Of a DNA stretch of 64,000 nucleotides, positions 1 to 8,670 are shown in pieces. The notes beneath the pieces were generated by a model. That model searched no databases. It saw only the letters and a program-made list of their open reading frames with translations, and was not told where the DNA came from. Origin of the DNA: an uncultured Rhodobacterales bacterium (GTDB lineage Bacteria; Pseudomonadota; Alphaproteobacteria; Rhodobacterales; Rhodobacteraceae); assembly GCA_903845215.1 (NCBI GenBank), contig CAIMWI010000006.1:1-64000 (forward strand), given 5' to 3'. The number at the start of each line of letters is the position of its first letter. The first letter of the stretch is position 1. Both the position numbers and the translations under genes were made by a program.

Positions 1-3000
1 CCCGCCGATTGGGGCCGCCACTTGGGGCGCTCGGCCTCTAGCCTTGTGAATGCCTCAACTTGGGCGCTTATGCTGACCGGCAAGGTGCTGGAAGAGCGCG
101 AGCCGGGCGTTGTGGGCCATCTGCGCGCCGCCCTGCGCCGTTTGGGCGAACCTGTGATCCGCACCGCCGTCACCCGCGCGATGAAGGAAATGGGCAGCAC
201 CTTTGTCTTGGGCGAAACCATCGAGGCGGCCTTGCAGCGGGCCAAGGATCTCGAATCCAAAGGCTATACCTACAGCTACGACATGCTGGGCGAAGCCGCC
301 CGCACCGAGGCTGACGCGCGCCGCTATCATCTGTCGTATTCCCAAGCCATCACCGCCATCGCCCGCGCCGCCACAAGCGATGACATCCGCACCAATCCGG
401 GCATATCGGTGAAACTTTCGGCCCTGCATCCGCGCTATGAAGTGGCCAAACGCGCCCAAGTGATGGACGAACTGGTCCCCCGCCTGCGCGCCTTGGCCGG
501 ATTGGCACGCGCCGCAGGCCTAGGGCTGAACATCGATGCCGACGAAGCAGACCGGTTGTCTTTATCGCTGGAGGTGATCGAAGCCGCCCTATCCGACCCC
601 AGCCTGAAGGGTTGGGACGGGTTCGGTGTGGTGGTGCAGGCCTATGGCCGCAGGGCAGGGGCGGTGATTGACTGGCTGCACGATCTGGCCCTGCGCTTGG
701 ACCGTAAAATCATGGTTCGTTTGGTCAAAGGGGCCTATTGGGATGCCGAAATCAAGCGGGCCCAGACCTTGGGCCTGTCGTCTTTTCCCGTCTACACCCG
801 CAAACAGGGCACCGATGCCAGCTATCTGGCCAATGCGCGCAAGCTTTTGGGCCTAACCGACCGCATTTATCCGCAATTTGCCACCCACAACGCCCACACG
901 GTCGCAGCTGTGCTGCACATGGCAAATGACGCCGCCGTAGCGCCCGCGCTGTACGAATTTCAACGGCTGCACGGCATGGGAGAACGCCTGCACGACCTCG
1001 TGTTGTCGCAAAACGCCACGCGCTGCCGCATTTACGCACCCGTCGGGGCGCACCGCGATTTGCTGGCCTATCTTGTGCGTCGCCTGTTGGAAAACGGCGC
1101 GAACTCGTCCTTTGTGCATCAGATCGTTAACGTCGAGGTGCCCGCCGATCAGGTGGCCGCCTGCCCCTTGACCCAGTTGCAGGCTTTGCCCGCCGTCAAC
1201 GCCAAGATCCCTGCCGGAACCGCCCTATTCGCCCCGCGCCGCAACGCGCGCGGTTATGATCTTACCGATGCCTCTGACCTTGCGCAGATTGAAGCTGCCC
1301 GCGACCCCCATCTGAAAACCGTGTTCGAGGCCACACCCCGTTTGGCTGGCCCCGTCACAGGCGCGGGTCGCATCGGTATCGCCAATCCTGCCGATGGCAG
1401 CCTGACAGGCCATGCCGTCACCGCGTCGCTCCACGATGTCGACACTGCTTTGCGACAGGCCCAACCGTGGTCTGCCGCGCCTGCGTTGCGCTCAGATATT
1501 CTGCGCAAGGCGGCTGACCTGTACGAGGCCAACATCGGCCCGATCTTCGCCCTTCTCGCACGCGAGGCAGGCAAGACCCTGCCCGACGCCCTGTCTGAAC
1601 TGCGCGAGGCCGTCGATTTTCTGAGCTACTACGCTGACGGGGCCGCCACGCTTACCGCCCCGCCACGCGGTATCTTCGCTTGTATCAGCCCGTGGAACTT
1701 TCCTTTGGCCATCTTCACAGGCCAAATCGCCGCAGCCCTTGCCGCGGGCAATGGCGTCATCGCCAAACCCGCCCCGCAGACACCCTTGATCGCCGCCTTG
1801 GCCACCGACCTGCTGCTGCAAGCAGGCGTTCCGCGTTCAGCCCTGCAACTTCTGCCCGGCGATGGCCAGATCGGCGCGGCCCTGACCCGCGATGCGCGTG
1901 TGAAAGGTGTGGCCTTTACCGGATCAACCCAAACCGCCCTCGGTATCCGCCGCACCATGGCTGATCACGGCGATCCCGCTGCGCCGCTGATCGCGGAAAC
2001 TGGCGGTTTGAATGCGATGATCGTGGATTCCACCGCTTTGCCCGAACAGGTGGTGCGCGATGTGCTGGCCTCTGCCTTTCAATCGGCAGGCCAGCGCTGC
2101 TCGGCCCTGCGCTGCGTGTATCTGCAAGACGATATCGCCCCCGCCATCCTGCCCATGCTGCAAGGCGCGATGGAGGCGCTAAGCTTGGGCAACCCTTGGC
2201 AACTTGCCACCGACATCGGCCCCGTGATCGACGCCCAAGCCCAGTCGACCATTGTCGCCTATATCGACCAAGCCCGCCGCGAAGGGCGGTTGATCGGCGA
2301 ACTGCCCGCCCCAAAGGCGGGCACATTCGTAGGCCCCACCGTCTTGCGCGTTGCAGGCATCGCCCAAATGCCGCACGAGATCTTTGGACCTGTTTTGCAT
2401 GTGGCGACTTTCCCCGCGCAGGCGTTAGACAGCGTGGTGCGCGACATCAATGCCACCGGATATGGGCTGACCTTTGGCCTGCATTCTCGCATCGACGATC
2501 GGGTGCAAAGCGTGGTGGCAGATATCCACGCGGGCAATATCTATGTGAACCGCAACCAGATCGGCGCGGTCGTAGGCTCGCAACCCTTTGGCGGCGAGGG
2601 GCTGTCTGGCACTGGCCCCAAAGCCGGCGGCCCGCACTATCTGGCGCGCTTTACGCAGATGCGCGCACCCGCGGCAGGGCGCGAAGATAGCGCAAGCAAG
2701 CAAAGTGATGTGCAACAGACCCTGCACGATGCGCCCCCGCCCCAAGCCCTTGGCGCACAAACCCTGCCCGGCCCCACGGGCGAATCCAACCGCCTGATCG
2801 CCTATGCCCGCCCTCCCGTCCTATGCCTTGGCCCGGGTTCAGCGGCGGCACATGCCCAAGCGCAAAGCCTGCGCGCCCTTGGTGGCCAAGCGATCGAAGC
2901 CCCCGGGCTAGACCCCGCCGCCCTCACCCGCCTGCACGGCTTTTCTGCTGCGATGTGGTGGGGTGATACCGCCCAAGCCCGCATCTTGGCGCAGCACCTG

Positions 3001-3132
3001 TCGCAGCGCAGCGGCGCGATTGTGCCCCTGATCTGCGATTTGCCCGACAGTGGCCATGCGCTGATGGAACGCCATATCTGCATTGACACCACGGCGTCAG
3101 GGGGCAACGCTCAGCTTTTGGCGGGGGCGTAA
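1..3132 (+). CDS. putA: Bifunctional proline dehydrogenase / L-glutamate gamma-semialdehyde dehydrogenase PutA (5'-truncated by window edge)
   Basis: Two-step oxidation of proline to glutamate: an FAD-linked proline dehydrogenase half, then an NAD-linked aldehyde dehydrogenase half. The frame is open to base 1 and the first residues (DWGRHLG) already read as PutA, so roughly the first hundred residues lie outside the window; the TTG at 22 is only the first possible internal start. Counting from that TTG, the PRODH barrel covers about residues 1-380 and the ALDH domain about 420-880, with SPWNFPLAIF, the general base in AETGG (about Glu659) and the nucleophile in SAGQRCSAL (about Cys693). The last 150 residues match the C-terminal ALDH-like extension of long PutAs. 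No N-terminal DNA-binding domain can be judged here. The stop is followed 34 bp later by a GFA-family gene on the same strand. Confidence 0.95.
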   Translation, partial: PADWGRHLGRSASSLVNASTWALMLTGKVLEEREPGVVGHLRAALRRLGEPVIRTAVTRAMKEMGSTFVLGETIEAALQRAKDLESKGYTYSYDMLGEAARTEADARRYHLSYSQAITAIARAATSDDIRTNPGISVKLSALHPRYEVAKRAQVMDELVPRLRALAGLARAAGLGLNIDADEADRLSLSLEVIEAALSDPSLKGWDGFGVVVQAYGRRAGAVIDWLHDLALRLDRKIMVRLVKGAYWDAEIKRAQTLGLSSFPVYTRKQGTDASYLANARKLLGLTDRIYPQFATHNAHTVAAVLHMANDAAVAPALYEFQRLHGMGERLHDLVLSQNATRCRIYAPVGAHRDLLAYLVRRLLENGANSSFVHQIVNVEVPADQVAACPLTQLQALPAVNAKIPAGTALFAPRRNARGYDLTDASDLAQIEAARDPHLKTVFEATPRLAGPVTGAGRIGIANPADGSLTGHAVTASLHDVDTALRQAQPWSAAPALRSDILRKAADLYEANIGPIFALLAREAGKTLPDALSELREAVDFLSYYADGAATLTAPPRGIFACISPWNFPLAIFTGQIAAALAAGNGVIAKPAPQTPLIAALATDLLLQAGVPRSALQLLPGDGQIGAALTRDARVKGVAFTGSTQTALGIRRTMADHGDPAAPLIAETGGLNAMIVDSTALPEQVVRDVLASAFQSAGQRCSALRCVYLQDDIAPAILPMLQGAMEALSLGNPWQLATDIGPVIDAQAQSTIVAYIDQARREGRLIGELPAPKAGTFVGPTVLRVAGIAQMPHEIFGPVLHVATFPAQALDSVVRDINATGYGLTFGLHSRIDDRVQSVVADIHAGNIYVNRNQIGAVVGSQPFGGEGLSGTGPKAGGPHYLARFTQMRAPAAGREDSASKQSDVQQTLHDAPPPQALGAQTLPGPTGESNRLIAYARPPVLCLGPGSAAAHAQAQSLRALGGQAIEAPGLDPAALTRLHGFSAAMWWGDTAQARILAQHLSQRSGAIVPLICDLPDSGHALMERHICIDTTASGGNAQLLAGA

Positions 3133-3166
3133 CGCCTTCGACCCTTTTGGCCCAAGGATAGGCGTC

Positions 3167-3544
3167 ATGACCCATGTGCGCGGCACCTGCCATTGTGGCG
3201 CGGTTGAGCTGCAGTTGACACTGCCTGACGGCTTGGCCTCGGCCCGCCGCTGCGACTGTTCGTTTTGTCGCAGGCGCGGGGCGATTGTTGTCTCTGCGTC
3301 GTTGGATCAACTGGTGATTGTCAGGGGCGAACAGAACCTGACGCTGTACCAATGGGGCACGGGCACGGCCAAGCATTGGTTTTGCAAGACCTGCGGCATT
3401 TACACCCACCATCAGCGCCGCTCAAACCCGCTGCAGTACGGCATCAATACGGGCATTCTTGACGGCATCAGTCCGCGCGATTTTGGCGATGTGCCCATGA
3501 TGGACGGCGTCAACCACCCCGCCGATCTAGGGACCAAGGCCTGA
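3167..3544 (+). CDS. GFA (glutathione-dependent formaldehyde-activating enzyme family) protein
   Basis: A 125-residue zinc-binding protein of the GFA/CENP-V fold. Zinc-ligand cysteines are visible in GTCHCGAVE near the N-terminus, in CDCSFCRRRG about 20 residues later, and in CKTCGIY in the middle. The start at 3167 was chosen because an AAGGA ribosome site lies 8 bases upstream and MTHVRGTCHCG is the usual family beginning; an open frame extends further upstream but overlaps putA. Family members bind glutathione or act as S-hydroxymethylglutathione synthases, but most are uncharacterised, so the substrate is unknown. It converges on the inositol-phosphatase-family gene with only 5 bp between stops. 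Confidence 0.85.
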   Translation: MTHVRGTCHCGAVELQLTLPDGLASARRCDCSFCRRRGAIVVSASLDQLVIVRGEQNLTLYQWGTGTAKHWFCKTCGIYTHHQRRSNPLQYGINTGILDGISPRDFGDVPMMDGVNHPADLGTKA

Positions 3545-3549
3545 TGCGC

Positions 3550-4338
3550 TTATACGTTCCGGATGATCTTGGAGAAGGCGTCAAAGAGCCCGTCGTTGCC
3601 GCAGATCACCGAGCCTGAATCCAAAATGTCATAGCCTTCGCGCACGGCCTCGGCAAAACCGCCTGCCTCGCGCACCAGCAACAGGCCGGCTGCCATGTCC
3701 CAAGGCTGCAACTCGCGCTCCCAATAGCCGTCATAGCGGCCGCTGGCGACATAGGCAAAGTCCAGCGAGGCCGCACCCCAGCGCCGTACGCCGGCACAAC
3801 CGGGCATCAGGCGCGCCAGATCGGCCACCATGGCAGGCAGGGTCTTTTTTGCGCCAAACGGCACGCCGGTGGCAAACAGCCCTTCGTGCATTTGGCGGCG
3901 GCCTGACACGCGCAGGCGGCGTTCATTCATCCAAGCCCCTGCGCCTTTTTCGGCCCAATACATCTCGTCCTTGGCCGCATCAAAGACCACGCCCGAGACG
4001 ATCTCGCCCTTATGCTCTAGCGCGATTGACACAGCCCAGTGCGGCAGGCCGTGCAGAAAGTTGGTGGTGCCATCCAGCGGATCCACGATCCAGCGCCGTG
4101 TCGGGTCAGCCCCCGCCGTGGCCCCGGTTTCCTCGCCCAGCCAGCCATAGGTCGGGCGGGCTTCCATCAGGTCTTCCTTGATAATCCGCTCGGCCTCGCG
4201 GTCGGCTTTGGTCACAAAGTCTCCCGGTCCCTTGGCTGATACTTGCAGGTTCTCCACCTCGCGAAAGTCTTTAACCAAGGCGCGCCCGGCCTTGCGGGCA
4301 GCTTTGATCATCACGTTCAGGTTGGCGCTGCCTTGCAT
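3550..4338 (-). CDS. Inositol monophosphatase family protein (SuhB-like)
   Basis: A 262-residue, Mg-dependent, Li-sensitive-type phosphatase of the IMPase fold. Metal-binding motifs are seen in order: GEETG (about residue 70), DPLDGTTNF (about residue 88) and, towards the C-terminus, WDMAAGLLLVREAGG. Substrates in the family include inositol-1-phosphate, histidinol phosphate and related sugar phosphates; SuhB members also bind the transcription machinery. The sequence does not decide among these. The start at 4338 was chosen for its GGAG site seven bases upstream and for MQGSANLN, a typical SuhB beginning; longer frames run into a repeat element. Length is normal for the family. Confidence 0.9.
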   Translation of the reverse strand: MQGSANLNVMIKAARKAGRALVKDFREVENLQVSAKGPGDFVTKADREAERIIKEDLMEARPTYGWLGEETGATAGADPTRRWIVDPLDGTTNFLHGLPHWAVSIALEHKGEIVSGVVFDAAKDEMYWAEKGAGAWMNERRLRVSGRRQMHEGLFATGVPFGAKKTLPAMVADLARLMPGCAGVRRWGAASLDFAYVASGRYDGYWERELQPWDMAAGLLLVREAGGFAEAVREGYDILDSGSVICGNDGLFDAFSKIIRNV

Positions 4339-4436
4339 GGGGCACTCCGAAAAGGGATGGTAGGAACGGCAGGGCAATACACGCGACCGCCCTTGAAGGA
4401 AAGGGCCAAAGGTCGCATCGCCCCAAAGGCCGCGCC

Positions 4437-4487
4437 CCCCTTTCATATGTGCCCAAATATCCCGGGGTCCGGGGCTGGCCCCGGGGC
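4437..4487. repeat. 51-bp intergenic repeat, copy 1 (GGGGTCCGGGG hairpin family)
   Basis: This 51-bp stretch is identical and in the same orientation at 6134-6184, so the two copies flank the ABC-F gene as direct repeats. It begins CCCCTTTCATATG, continues GCCCAAATATCC and ends in a GC-rich hairpin CCGGGG-CTGG-CCCCGG. Diverged members with the same layout occur at 30033-30086 and 32239-32295. It lies in the gap between the upstream side of the IMPase gene and the stop of the ABC-F gene. The function is unknown; REP-like or terminator-like roles are possible. Confidence 0.8.
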
Positions 4488-4524
4488 TTATCCGTGGTGG
4501 TGGACGGATGCAGCCCAACCGCCG

Positions 4525-6033
4525 TCACGCACCGCCGATTTGCCCGCTGAAAAAGGCCTCGGGGCTATCCACCTCGATCAGGCGCTTTTTCTCGATCATC
4601 CAGAACCGCGTGCCGACATTGCGCACAAAGCTGCGGTCGTGGCTGACCAGCAGGCAGGTGGCACCTTGGCCTAGTAACTCGGCCTCCAGCGCCTCTTGGC
4701 CTTCAATGTCCAGATGGTTGGTGGGTTCGTCCAAAAGGTAGAAGTTGGGCTTGGCAAGGCGCAACAGCAGCATCGCCAGCCGTGCCTTTTGCCCGCCTGA
4801 CAGGGGGGCAAGCGGTTTGGTCTGTAGATCTGCACGAATGCCCGCTTCGGCCAAAAGCCCCCGCGCGGGTCCATCGCCTGTCTTGAACCCCATCACCAGA
4901 TCAAAGGGCGTGGCCTTGGGCGGCAGTTGCGCCAAGGCCTGATCGGAATGGCCCAAGATCAGCGAGGGTGGCACCTTGATCTCGCCGTGCCCTGCCGTGA
5001 TCGCTTGCAAAACAGCGCGCACCAACTGCGTCTTGCCCGCGCCGTTTTGGCCCAAAAGCACCACCCTGTCGCCCTTTTCGACCCATTTCTGGCCGGTGCG
5101 AAATAAGGGCCGCCCGTCTGGCGTGGCAATTGGCGCATCGGCCAGCGTTACCAGCGCCTTGGCATGGGTGCCGGAGTTGGCCAGCCGAATCTCGCCCGCC
5201 GAGACCTCTTTGAAGGCGGCTTTCGCCTGTGCTTCGATCTTTTCGGCGCGCTCTTTCAACTGTTTGGTCTTGGTGATCAACAGATCCGATCCGCTGTTGA
5301 TGCCGATGTTCTTAAGCTTGGCTGCCTGTTTGCGCAGCTGATCGGCCTTGGCGAGGTCGTTTTCGAACTGGCGGCCTTGGGCGGCGTCGGCCTCGGTCAA
5401 AGCGGCGCGCGCCCGCGAATAAGGCAGCGCGAAACTCCGCGCCCCCACATCGCGCAGAAACAAGCTGCGCCCCGTCACGCCGTCCAGAAAGGCGCGGTCA
5501 TGGCTGGCGACAATCACCGCCACATCGCGGGCCAAGCCTTGCAGCCAGCGCTGCAAAATGCCGATGCGCGACAGGTCAAGGTGGTTGGTCGGCTCGTCCA
5601 GCAGCAAGATATCGGGGTCGACCACGGCACCTCGCGCCAAAAGGCCGGTGCGCTGCCACCCACCGCTCAGATCGCCCAAAGGCTGATCGCGCACCGCCTC
5701 TGGCACCTCCAGCGCGTCTAGCATCACGTCAACGCGCCAAAACTCCCCCTCCGGATCCGCCAGCGCCCCCGCCACCGCCGCGCGGAGCGTTACTTTGCGC
5801 AGCGTGTCTGGAACCTCTTGCTCCACCCGGCGCAGCGTCACCCCCCGCGCCTTGGTGATATCGCCCGCCGAAGGCTCTATCTCGCCCGTCAGACACCGCA
5901 GCAGCGACGATTTGCCCCGCCCGTTTGGCGCAATCAGCCCCAATCGGTCCCCCGGTTCCAGCGTAAAGCTTAGATCAGAAAACAGCGGCAGCCCAAGGGT
6001 AAGCGATAAGGATTTGACGGCCAGCAGGCTCAT
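4525..6033 (-). CDS. ABC-F family ATP-binding protein
   Basis: A 502-residue protein with two ATP-binding cassettes and no membrane segments, as in ABC-F translation factors (Uup, EttA, YheS, ARE types). First cassette: Walker A APNGRGKSSLL (about residue 36), signature LSGGWQRTG, Walker B LLLDEPTNHLD. A charged linker follows at about residues 210-280. Second cassette: GQNGAGKTQLV, LSGGQKARLAMLLLRLA and LLDEPTNHLD. Family members act on the ribosome E site or in antibiotic protection; the exact subgroup cannot be told by eye. The protein is somewhat short and has no C-terminal coiled-coil extension of the Uup kind. ATG at 6033 has a GGAG site six bases upstream. Identical 51-bp repeats lie on both sides. 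Confidence 0.9.
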   Translation of the reverse strand: MSLLAVKSLSLTLGLPLFSDLSFTLEPGDRLGLIAPNGRGKSSLLRCLTGEIEPSAGDITKARGVTLRRVEQEVPDTLRKVTLRAAVAGALADPEGEFWRVDVMLDALEVPEAVRDQPLGDLSGGWQRTGLLARGAVVDPDILLLDEPTNHLDLSRIGILQRWLQGLARDVAVIVASHDRAFLDGVTGRSLFLRDVGARSFALPYSRARAALTEADAAQGRQFENDLAKADQLRKQAAKLKNIGINSGSDLLITKTKQLKERAEKIEAQAKAAFKEVSAGEIRLANSGTHAKALVTLADAPIATPDGRPLFRTGQKWVEKGDRVVLLGQNGAGKTQLVRAVLQAITAGHGEIKVPPSLILGHSDQALAQLPPKATPFDLVMGFKTGDGPARGLLAEAGIRADLQTKPLAPLSGGQKARLAMLLLRLAKPNFYLLDEPTNHLDIEGQEALEAELLGQGATCLLVSHDRSFVRNVGTRFWMIEKKRLIEVDSPEAFFSGQIGGA

Positions 6034-6133
6034 GACAGGCTCCAGAAAATCACGCGCCCCAGCGCCGGTCGCAAGGATTTGCGCAAAGAACCCCGCTCCA
6101 CCTCACGATTGCCCCCCAACTCACCCCCGTCAA

Positions 6134-6184
6134 CCCCTTTCATATGTGCCCAAATATCCCGGGGTCCGGGGCTGGCCCCGGGGC
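6134..6184. repeat. 51-bp intergenic repeat, copy 2
   Basis: Base-for-base identical to 4437-4487 and in direct orientation, between the start of the ABC-F gene and the stop of the metR-like gene. Sequence outside the 51 bp is unrelated in the two places, so the unit boundaries are sharp. It ends in the same CCGGGG/CCCCGG hairpin. Confidence 0.8.
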
Positions 6185-6202
6185 GCTGGCCAAGGGCGCA
6201 CC

Positions 6203-7108
6203 CTATCCCCTTTGCAGCTTGACCGGCTCACTGCGCCCCAGCCGCAGGAAATGCGCCATAAAGGGGCGGGCGGCGTCCTCGTCACGGGTGGCGGCGTAAA
6301 GGCGCTTGGTGATCACCCCCGGCCCTAGGGGGCGCGTAACATAATCGGCATGGCTTTTGACATCGCGGATCACCCAATCGGGCAGCACCGCCACGCCGCG
6401 GTCTGATCCCACCAGCATCAAGATCACCGCCGTCAGTTCCACCGCCCGCTGCGCGCGGGGTTCAACGCGCGCCTCGGTCAGAAGTTCGGTGAAAATGTCC
6501 AGCTTATCGCGACCCACCGGATAGGTGATCAGCGTCTGATCGCGAAAATCTTCCGCCTCGATCACGGCTTTGGCGGCCAAGGTGTTGCGGGACGAGGCGA
6601 TAAAGGTTGGATGATAATCAAACAGCGGATGAAAGGTGATCCCGCCCAAGGGTTCGGGGTTGGACGATATCACCAGATCCACCTCTTCGCGCAGCAAGGC
6701 TGGAAAGCTATCAAAGGCCAGCCCCGCGCGGATATCGACATCGACCTCGGGCCACGCATGGCGAAACAGTTCCAGCACTGGGACCAGCCAGTCAAAACAG
6801 GCGTGGCATTGAATGGCGATGTGCAGCCGTCCGGTTTTGCCCGATTTTAGGGCGCGAAACTCATCCTCAAGGGCGGTAATCTCGGGCAGGATGCGTTCGG
6901 CCACCCGCAGCATCCGCACCCCCGCCGCCGACAGCCGCAGCGGTTTAGAGCGGCGCACGAACAGGTCCATCCCGACCTGATCCTCTAGCCCCGCCACCTG
7001 ATGCGACAGGGCCGATTGGGTGGTGTGCAACAGCTCTGCCGCGCGGGCCAGCCCGCCTGCTTGGTGAATGGCCCGCAGGGTACGGAAGTGGCGCAATTCT
7101 AGATACAT
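6203..7108 (-). CDS. metR: LysR-family transcriptional regulator, MetR
   Basis: A 301-residue LysR-type activator of methionine biosynthesis that uses homocysteine as co-inducer in known MetRs. The N-terminal winged helix-turn-helix reads MYLELRHFRTLRAIHQAGG, followed by AAELLHTTQSALSHQV. The effector domain begins at about residue 90. The assignment rests on the divergent metF gene and on a perfect MetR box (TGAA-N5-TTCA) in the shared intergenic region. The start at 7108 gives the usual LysR N-terminus; an in-frame extension to 7240 would run through metF promoter DNA and is unlikely. Confidence 0.9.
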   Translation of the reverse strand: MYLELRHFRTLRAIHQAGGLARAAELLHTTQSALSHQVAGLEDQVGMDLFVRRSKPLRLSAAGVRMLRVAERILPEITALEDEFRALKSGKTGRLHIAIQCHACFDWLVPVLELFRHAWPEVDVDIRAGLAFDSFPALLREEVDLVISSNPEPLGGITFHPLFDYHPTFIASSRNTLAAKAVIEAEDFRDQTLITYPVGRDKLDIFTELLTEARVEPRAQRAVELTAVILMLVGSDRGVAVLPDWVIRDVKSHADYVTRPLGPGVITKRLYAATRDEDAARPFMAHFLRLGRSEPVKLQRG

Positions 7109-7139
7109 GCGACAAACCTCATGATCATCGTGAAAAATA

Positions 7140-7152
7140 TGAATTTGATTCA
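7140..7152. promoter_or_regulatory. MetR binding site in the metR-metF intergenic region
   Basis: TGAATTTGATTCA fits the MetR consensus TGAA-N5-TTCA exactly. It lies 32 bp upstream of the metR start and 47 bp upstream of the metF start, where one site could serve both promoters. Assignment is by consensus and context only. Confidence 0.75.
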
Positions 7153-7198
7153 CTATTGTGCCTCTGCCACACAAGGGCAAGCCGATATGGAGGTTCAG

Positions 7199-8077
7199 AT
7201 GACCCGCGCCCAAGTTTCTTTCGAAGTGTTCCCGCCGCAAACCTTCGACGCCTCGTTGCGTCTGTGGCAGGCGGTGCAGGCCCTATCGCCCCTGTCGCCA
7301 GATTTTGTGTCTGTCACCTACGGCGCAGGCGGTGGTACACGCAGCCAAACGCAAGAGACGCTGGTCACCTTGCAGCGTACCTACGGCGTGGAAGTTGCCG
7401 CCCACCTGACCTGCGTGGGCGCCACCCGTGCGCAAACCCTGCAAACCGCAGCCGCCTTTGCCGCCCTTGGCGTGCGTCAGATCGTAGCCCTGCGCGGGGA
7501 TGCGCCGCAGGGGTCTGCCCGCTTTACCCCCCATCCTGACGGCTTTGGCGATACGGTCGAATTGGTGGCCGCTCTTGCCAAAACCGGCCTTTTCACCCTG
7601 CGGGTCGCGGCCTATCCCGAACGCCACCCCGATGCCCCTAACGCCCAAGCCGATGTCGATTGGCTCAAGCGCAAGATCGACGCGGGGGCGAGTTCAGCTA
7701 TCACCCAGTTCTTTTTCAAGGCTGACATCTTCCTGCGCTTTCGCGATGCCTGCGCCAAAGCGGGCATCACCGCCCCCGTCATCCCGGGCATTTTGCCCAT
7801 TCAATCCTGGGCGGGGGCCAAGCGGTTTGCCGCCCGCTGCGGGGCATTGGTGCCCCAACGGCTGGACGAGGGCTTCACCGCCGCCGCCCGCGATGGGCGC
7901 GAGCGGTTGTTTGCCCTGACCCAATGCGCCACCTTGTGTGAACGGTTGCTGGCCGAAGGGGTGGGGCAGTTGCATTTTTACACCCTGAACTGCGCTGATC
8001 TGACCCGCGATGTGGTGCGCGCACTTGGCTTGACTTCTGAATTGACCCCGCAATTGGCGCAATCCCGCGTGGCCTGA
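7199..8077 (+). CDS. metF: 5,10-methylenetetrahydrofolate reductase
   Basis: A 292-residue FAD enzyme reducing 5,10-methylene-THF to 5-methyl-THF, the methyl donor for methionine synthesis. Seen: SFEVFPPQ at the N-terminus (catalytic Glu region), SVTYGAGGGTR (about residue 38), HLTCVGATR (about residue 70), ALRGDAPQG, and AYPERHPDAP (about residue 140). The start at 7199 has GGAGG five bases upstream; an earlier in-frame ATG at 7121 would overlap the MetR box. Divergent from metR and probably activated by it. An intrinsic terminator follows at 8127. Confidence 0.93.
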   Translation: MTRAQVSFEVFPPQTFDASLRLWQAVQALSPLSPDFVSVTYGAGGGTRSQTQETLVTLQRTYGVEVAAHLTCVGATRAQTLQTAAAFAALGVRQIVALRGDAPQGSARFTPHPDGFGDTVELVAALAKTGLFTLRVAAYPERHPDAPNAQADVDWLKRKIDAGASSAITQFFFKADIFLRFRDACAKAGITAPVIPGILPIQSWAGAKRFAARCGALVPQRLDEGFTAAARDGRERLFALTQCATLCERLLAEGVGQLHFYTLNCADLTRDVVRALGLTSELTPQLAQSRVA

Positions 8078-8126
8078 CCCCTGCCTTTGCGATCCCTGAC
8101 CGGCGCTTGTCATGTCCCGTCACCTT

Positions 8127-8160
8127 GGCCGGATAGGCACATTTCCCGTCCGGCCCTTTT
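8127..8160 (+). terminator. Intrinsic terminator after metF
   Basis: Perfect 7-bp stem GGCCGGA / TCCGGCC (8127-8133 and 8149-8155) followed by CTTTT, 50 bp after the metF stop and before aroQ. Confidence 0.65.
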
Positions 8161-8221
8161 GCTGGTTGTGAAACAGGGTGCCCTTCCGCTAACCTAGCGA
8201 CCAGTTATGGGGAGAAATCCG

Positions 8222-8665
8222 GTGAAAAAACCCGTCTACATCCTGAATGGTCCGAACCTGAACCTATTAGGCCAGCGCCAGCCCGAGATTTACGGGCGCG
8301 AGACTTTGGCCGATGTGGTACAGGCCTGCACCGATCTGGCCGCATCAATGGGACTTGGTATCACGGCGCTGCAATCCAACCACGAGGGCCAATTGGTCGA
8401 CTGGATCCAAGAAGCACGTCTGAGCGGGTCTGCCATCGTCATCAACCCCGGGGCCTATTCGCACACCTCTGTCGCCATCTTTGATGCGCTCAACGCCTTT
8501 GACGGTCCGGTGATCGAGGTGCATATTTCGAACATCCACAAGCGCGAGGCGTTTCGCCACCATTCCTACGTTTCTCACCGCGCCGATGGGGTGATTGCGG
8601 GCTGCGGAACCGAGGGCTATCTTTTGGCGCTGCGCCGCGTGGCAAGCCTGCTGGCCAAGGGCTAA
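8222..8665 (+). CDS. aroQ: Type II 3-dehydroquinate dehydratase
   Basis: A 147-residue shikimate-pathway enzyme converting 3-dehydroquinate to 3-dehydroshikimate; family members are dodecamers. Family motifs seen: [18 protein letters not shown] at the N-terminus (substrate loop with Arg and Tyr), [42 protein letters not shown] (catalytic His) and GCGTEGY. GTG at 8222 is preferred over an ATG at 8207 because the GGGGAG ribosome site lies inside the longer version. The next gene starts 5 bp downstream, so aroQ, the ligase and the thiolase-like gene probably share a transcript. Confidence 0.93.
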   Translation: MKKPVYILNGPNLNLLGQRQPEIYGRETLADVVQACTDLAASMGLGITALQSNHEGQLVDWIQEARLSGSAIVINPGAYSHTSVAIFDALNAFDGPVIEVHISNIHKREAFRHHSYVSHRADGVIAGCGTEGYLLALRRVASLLAKG

Positions 8666-8670
8666 GGTCG

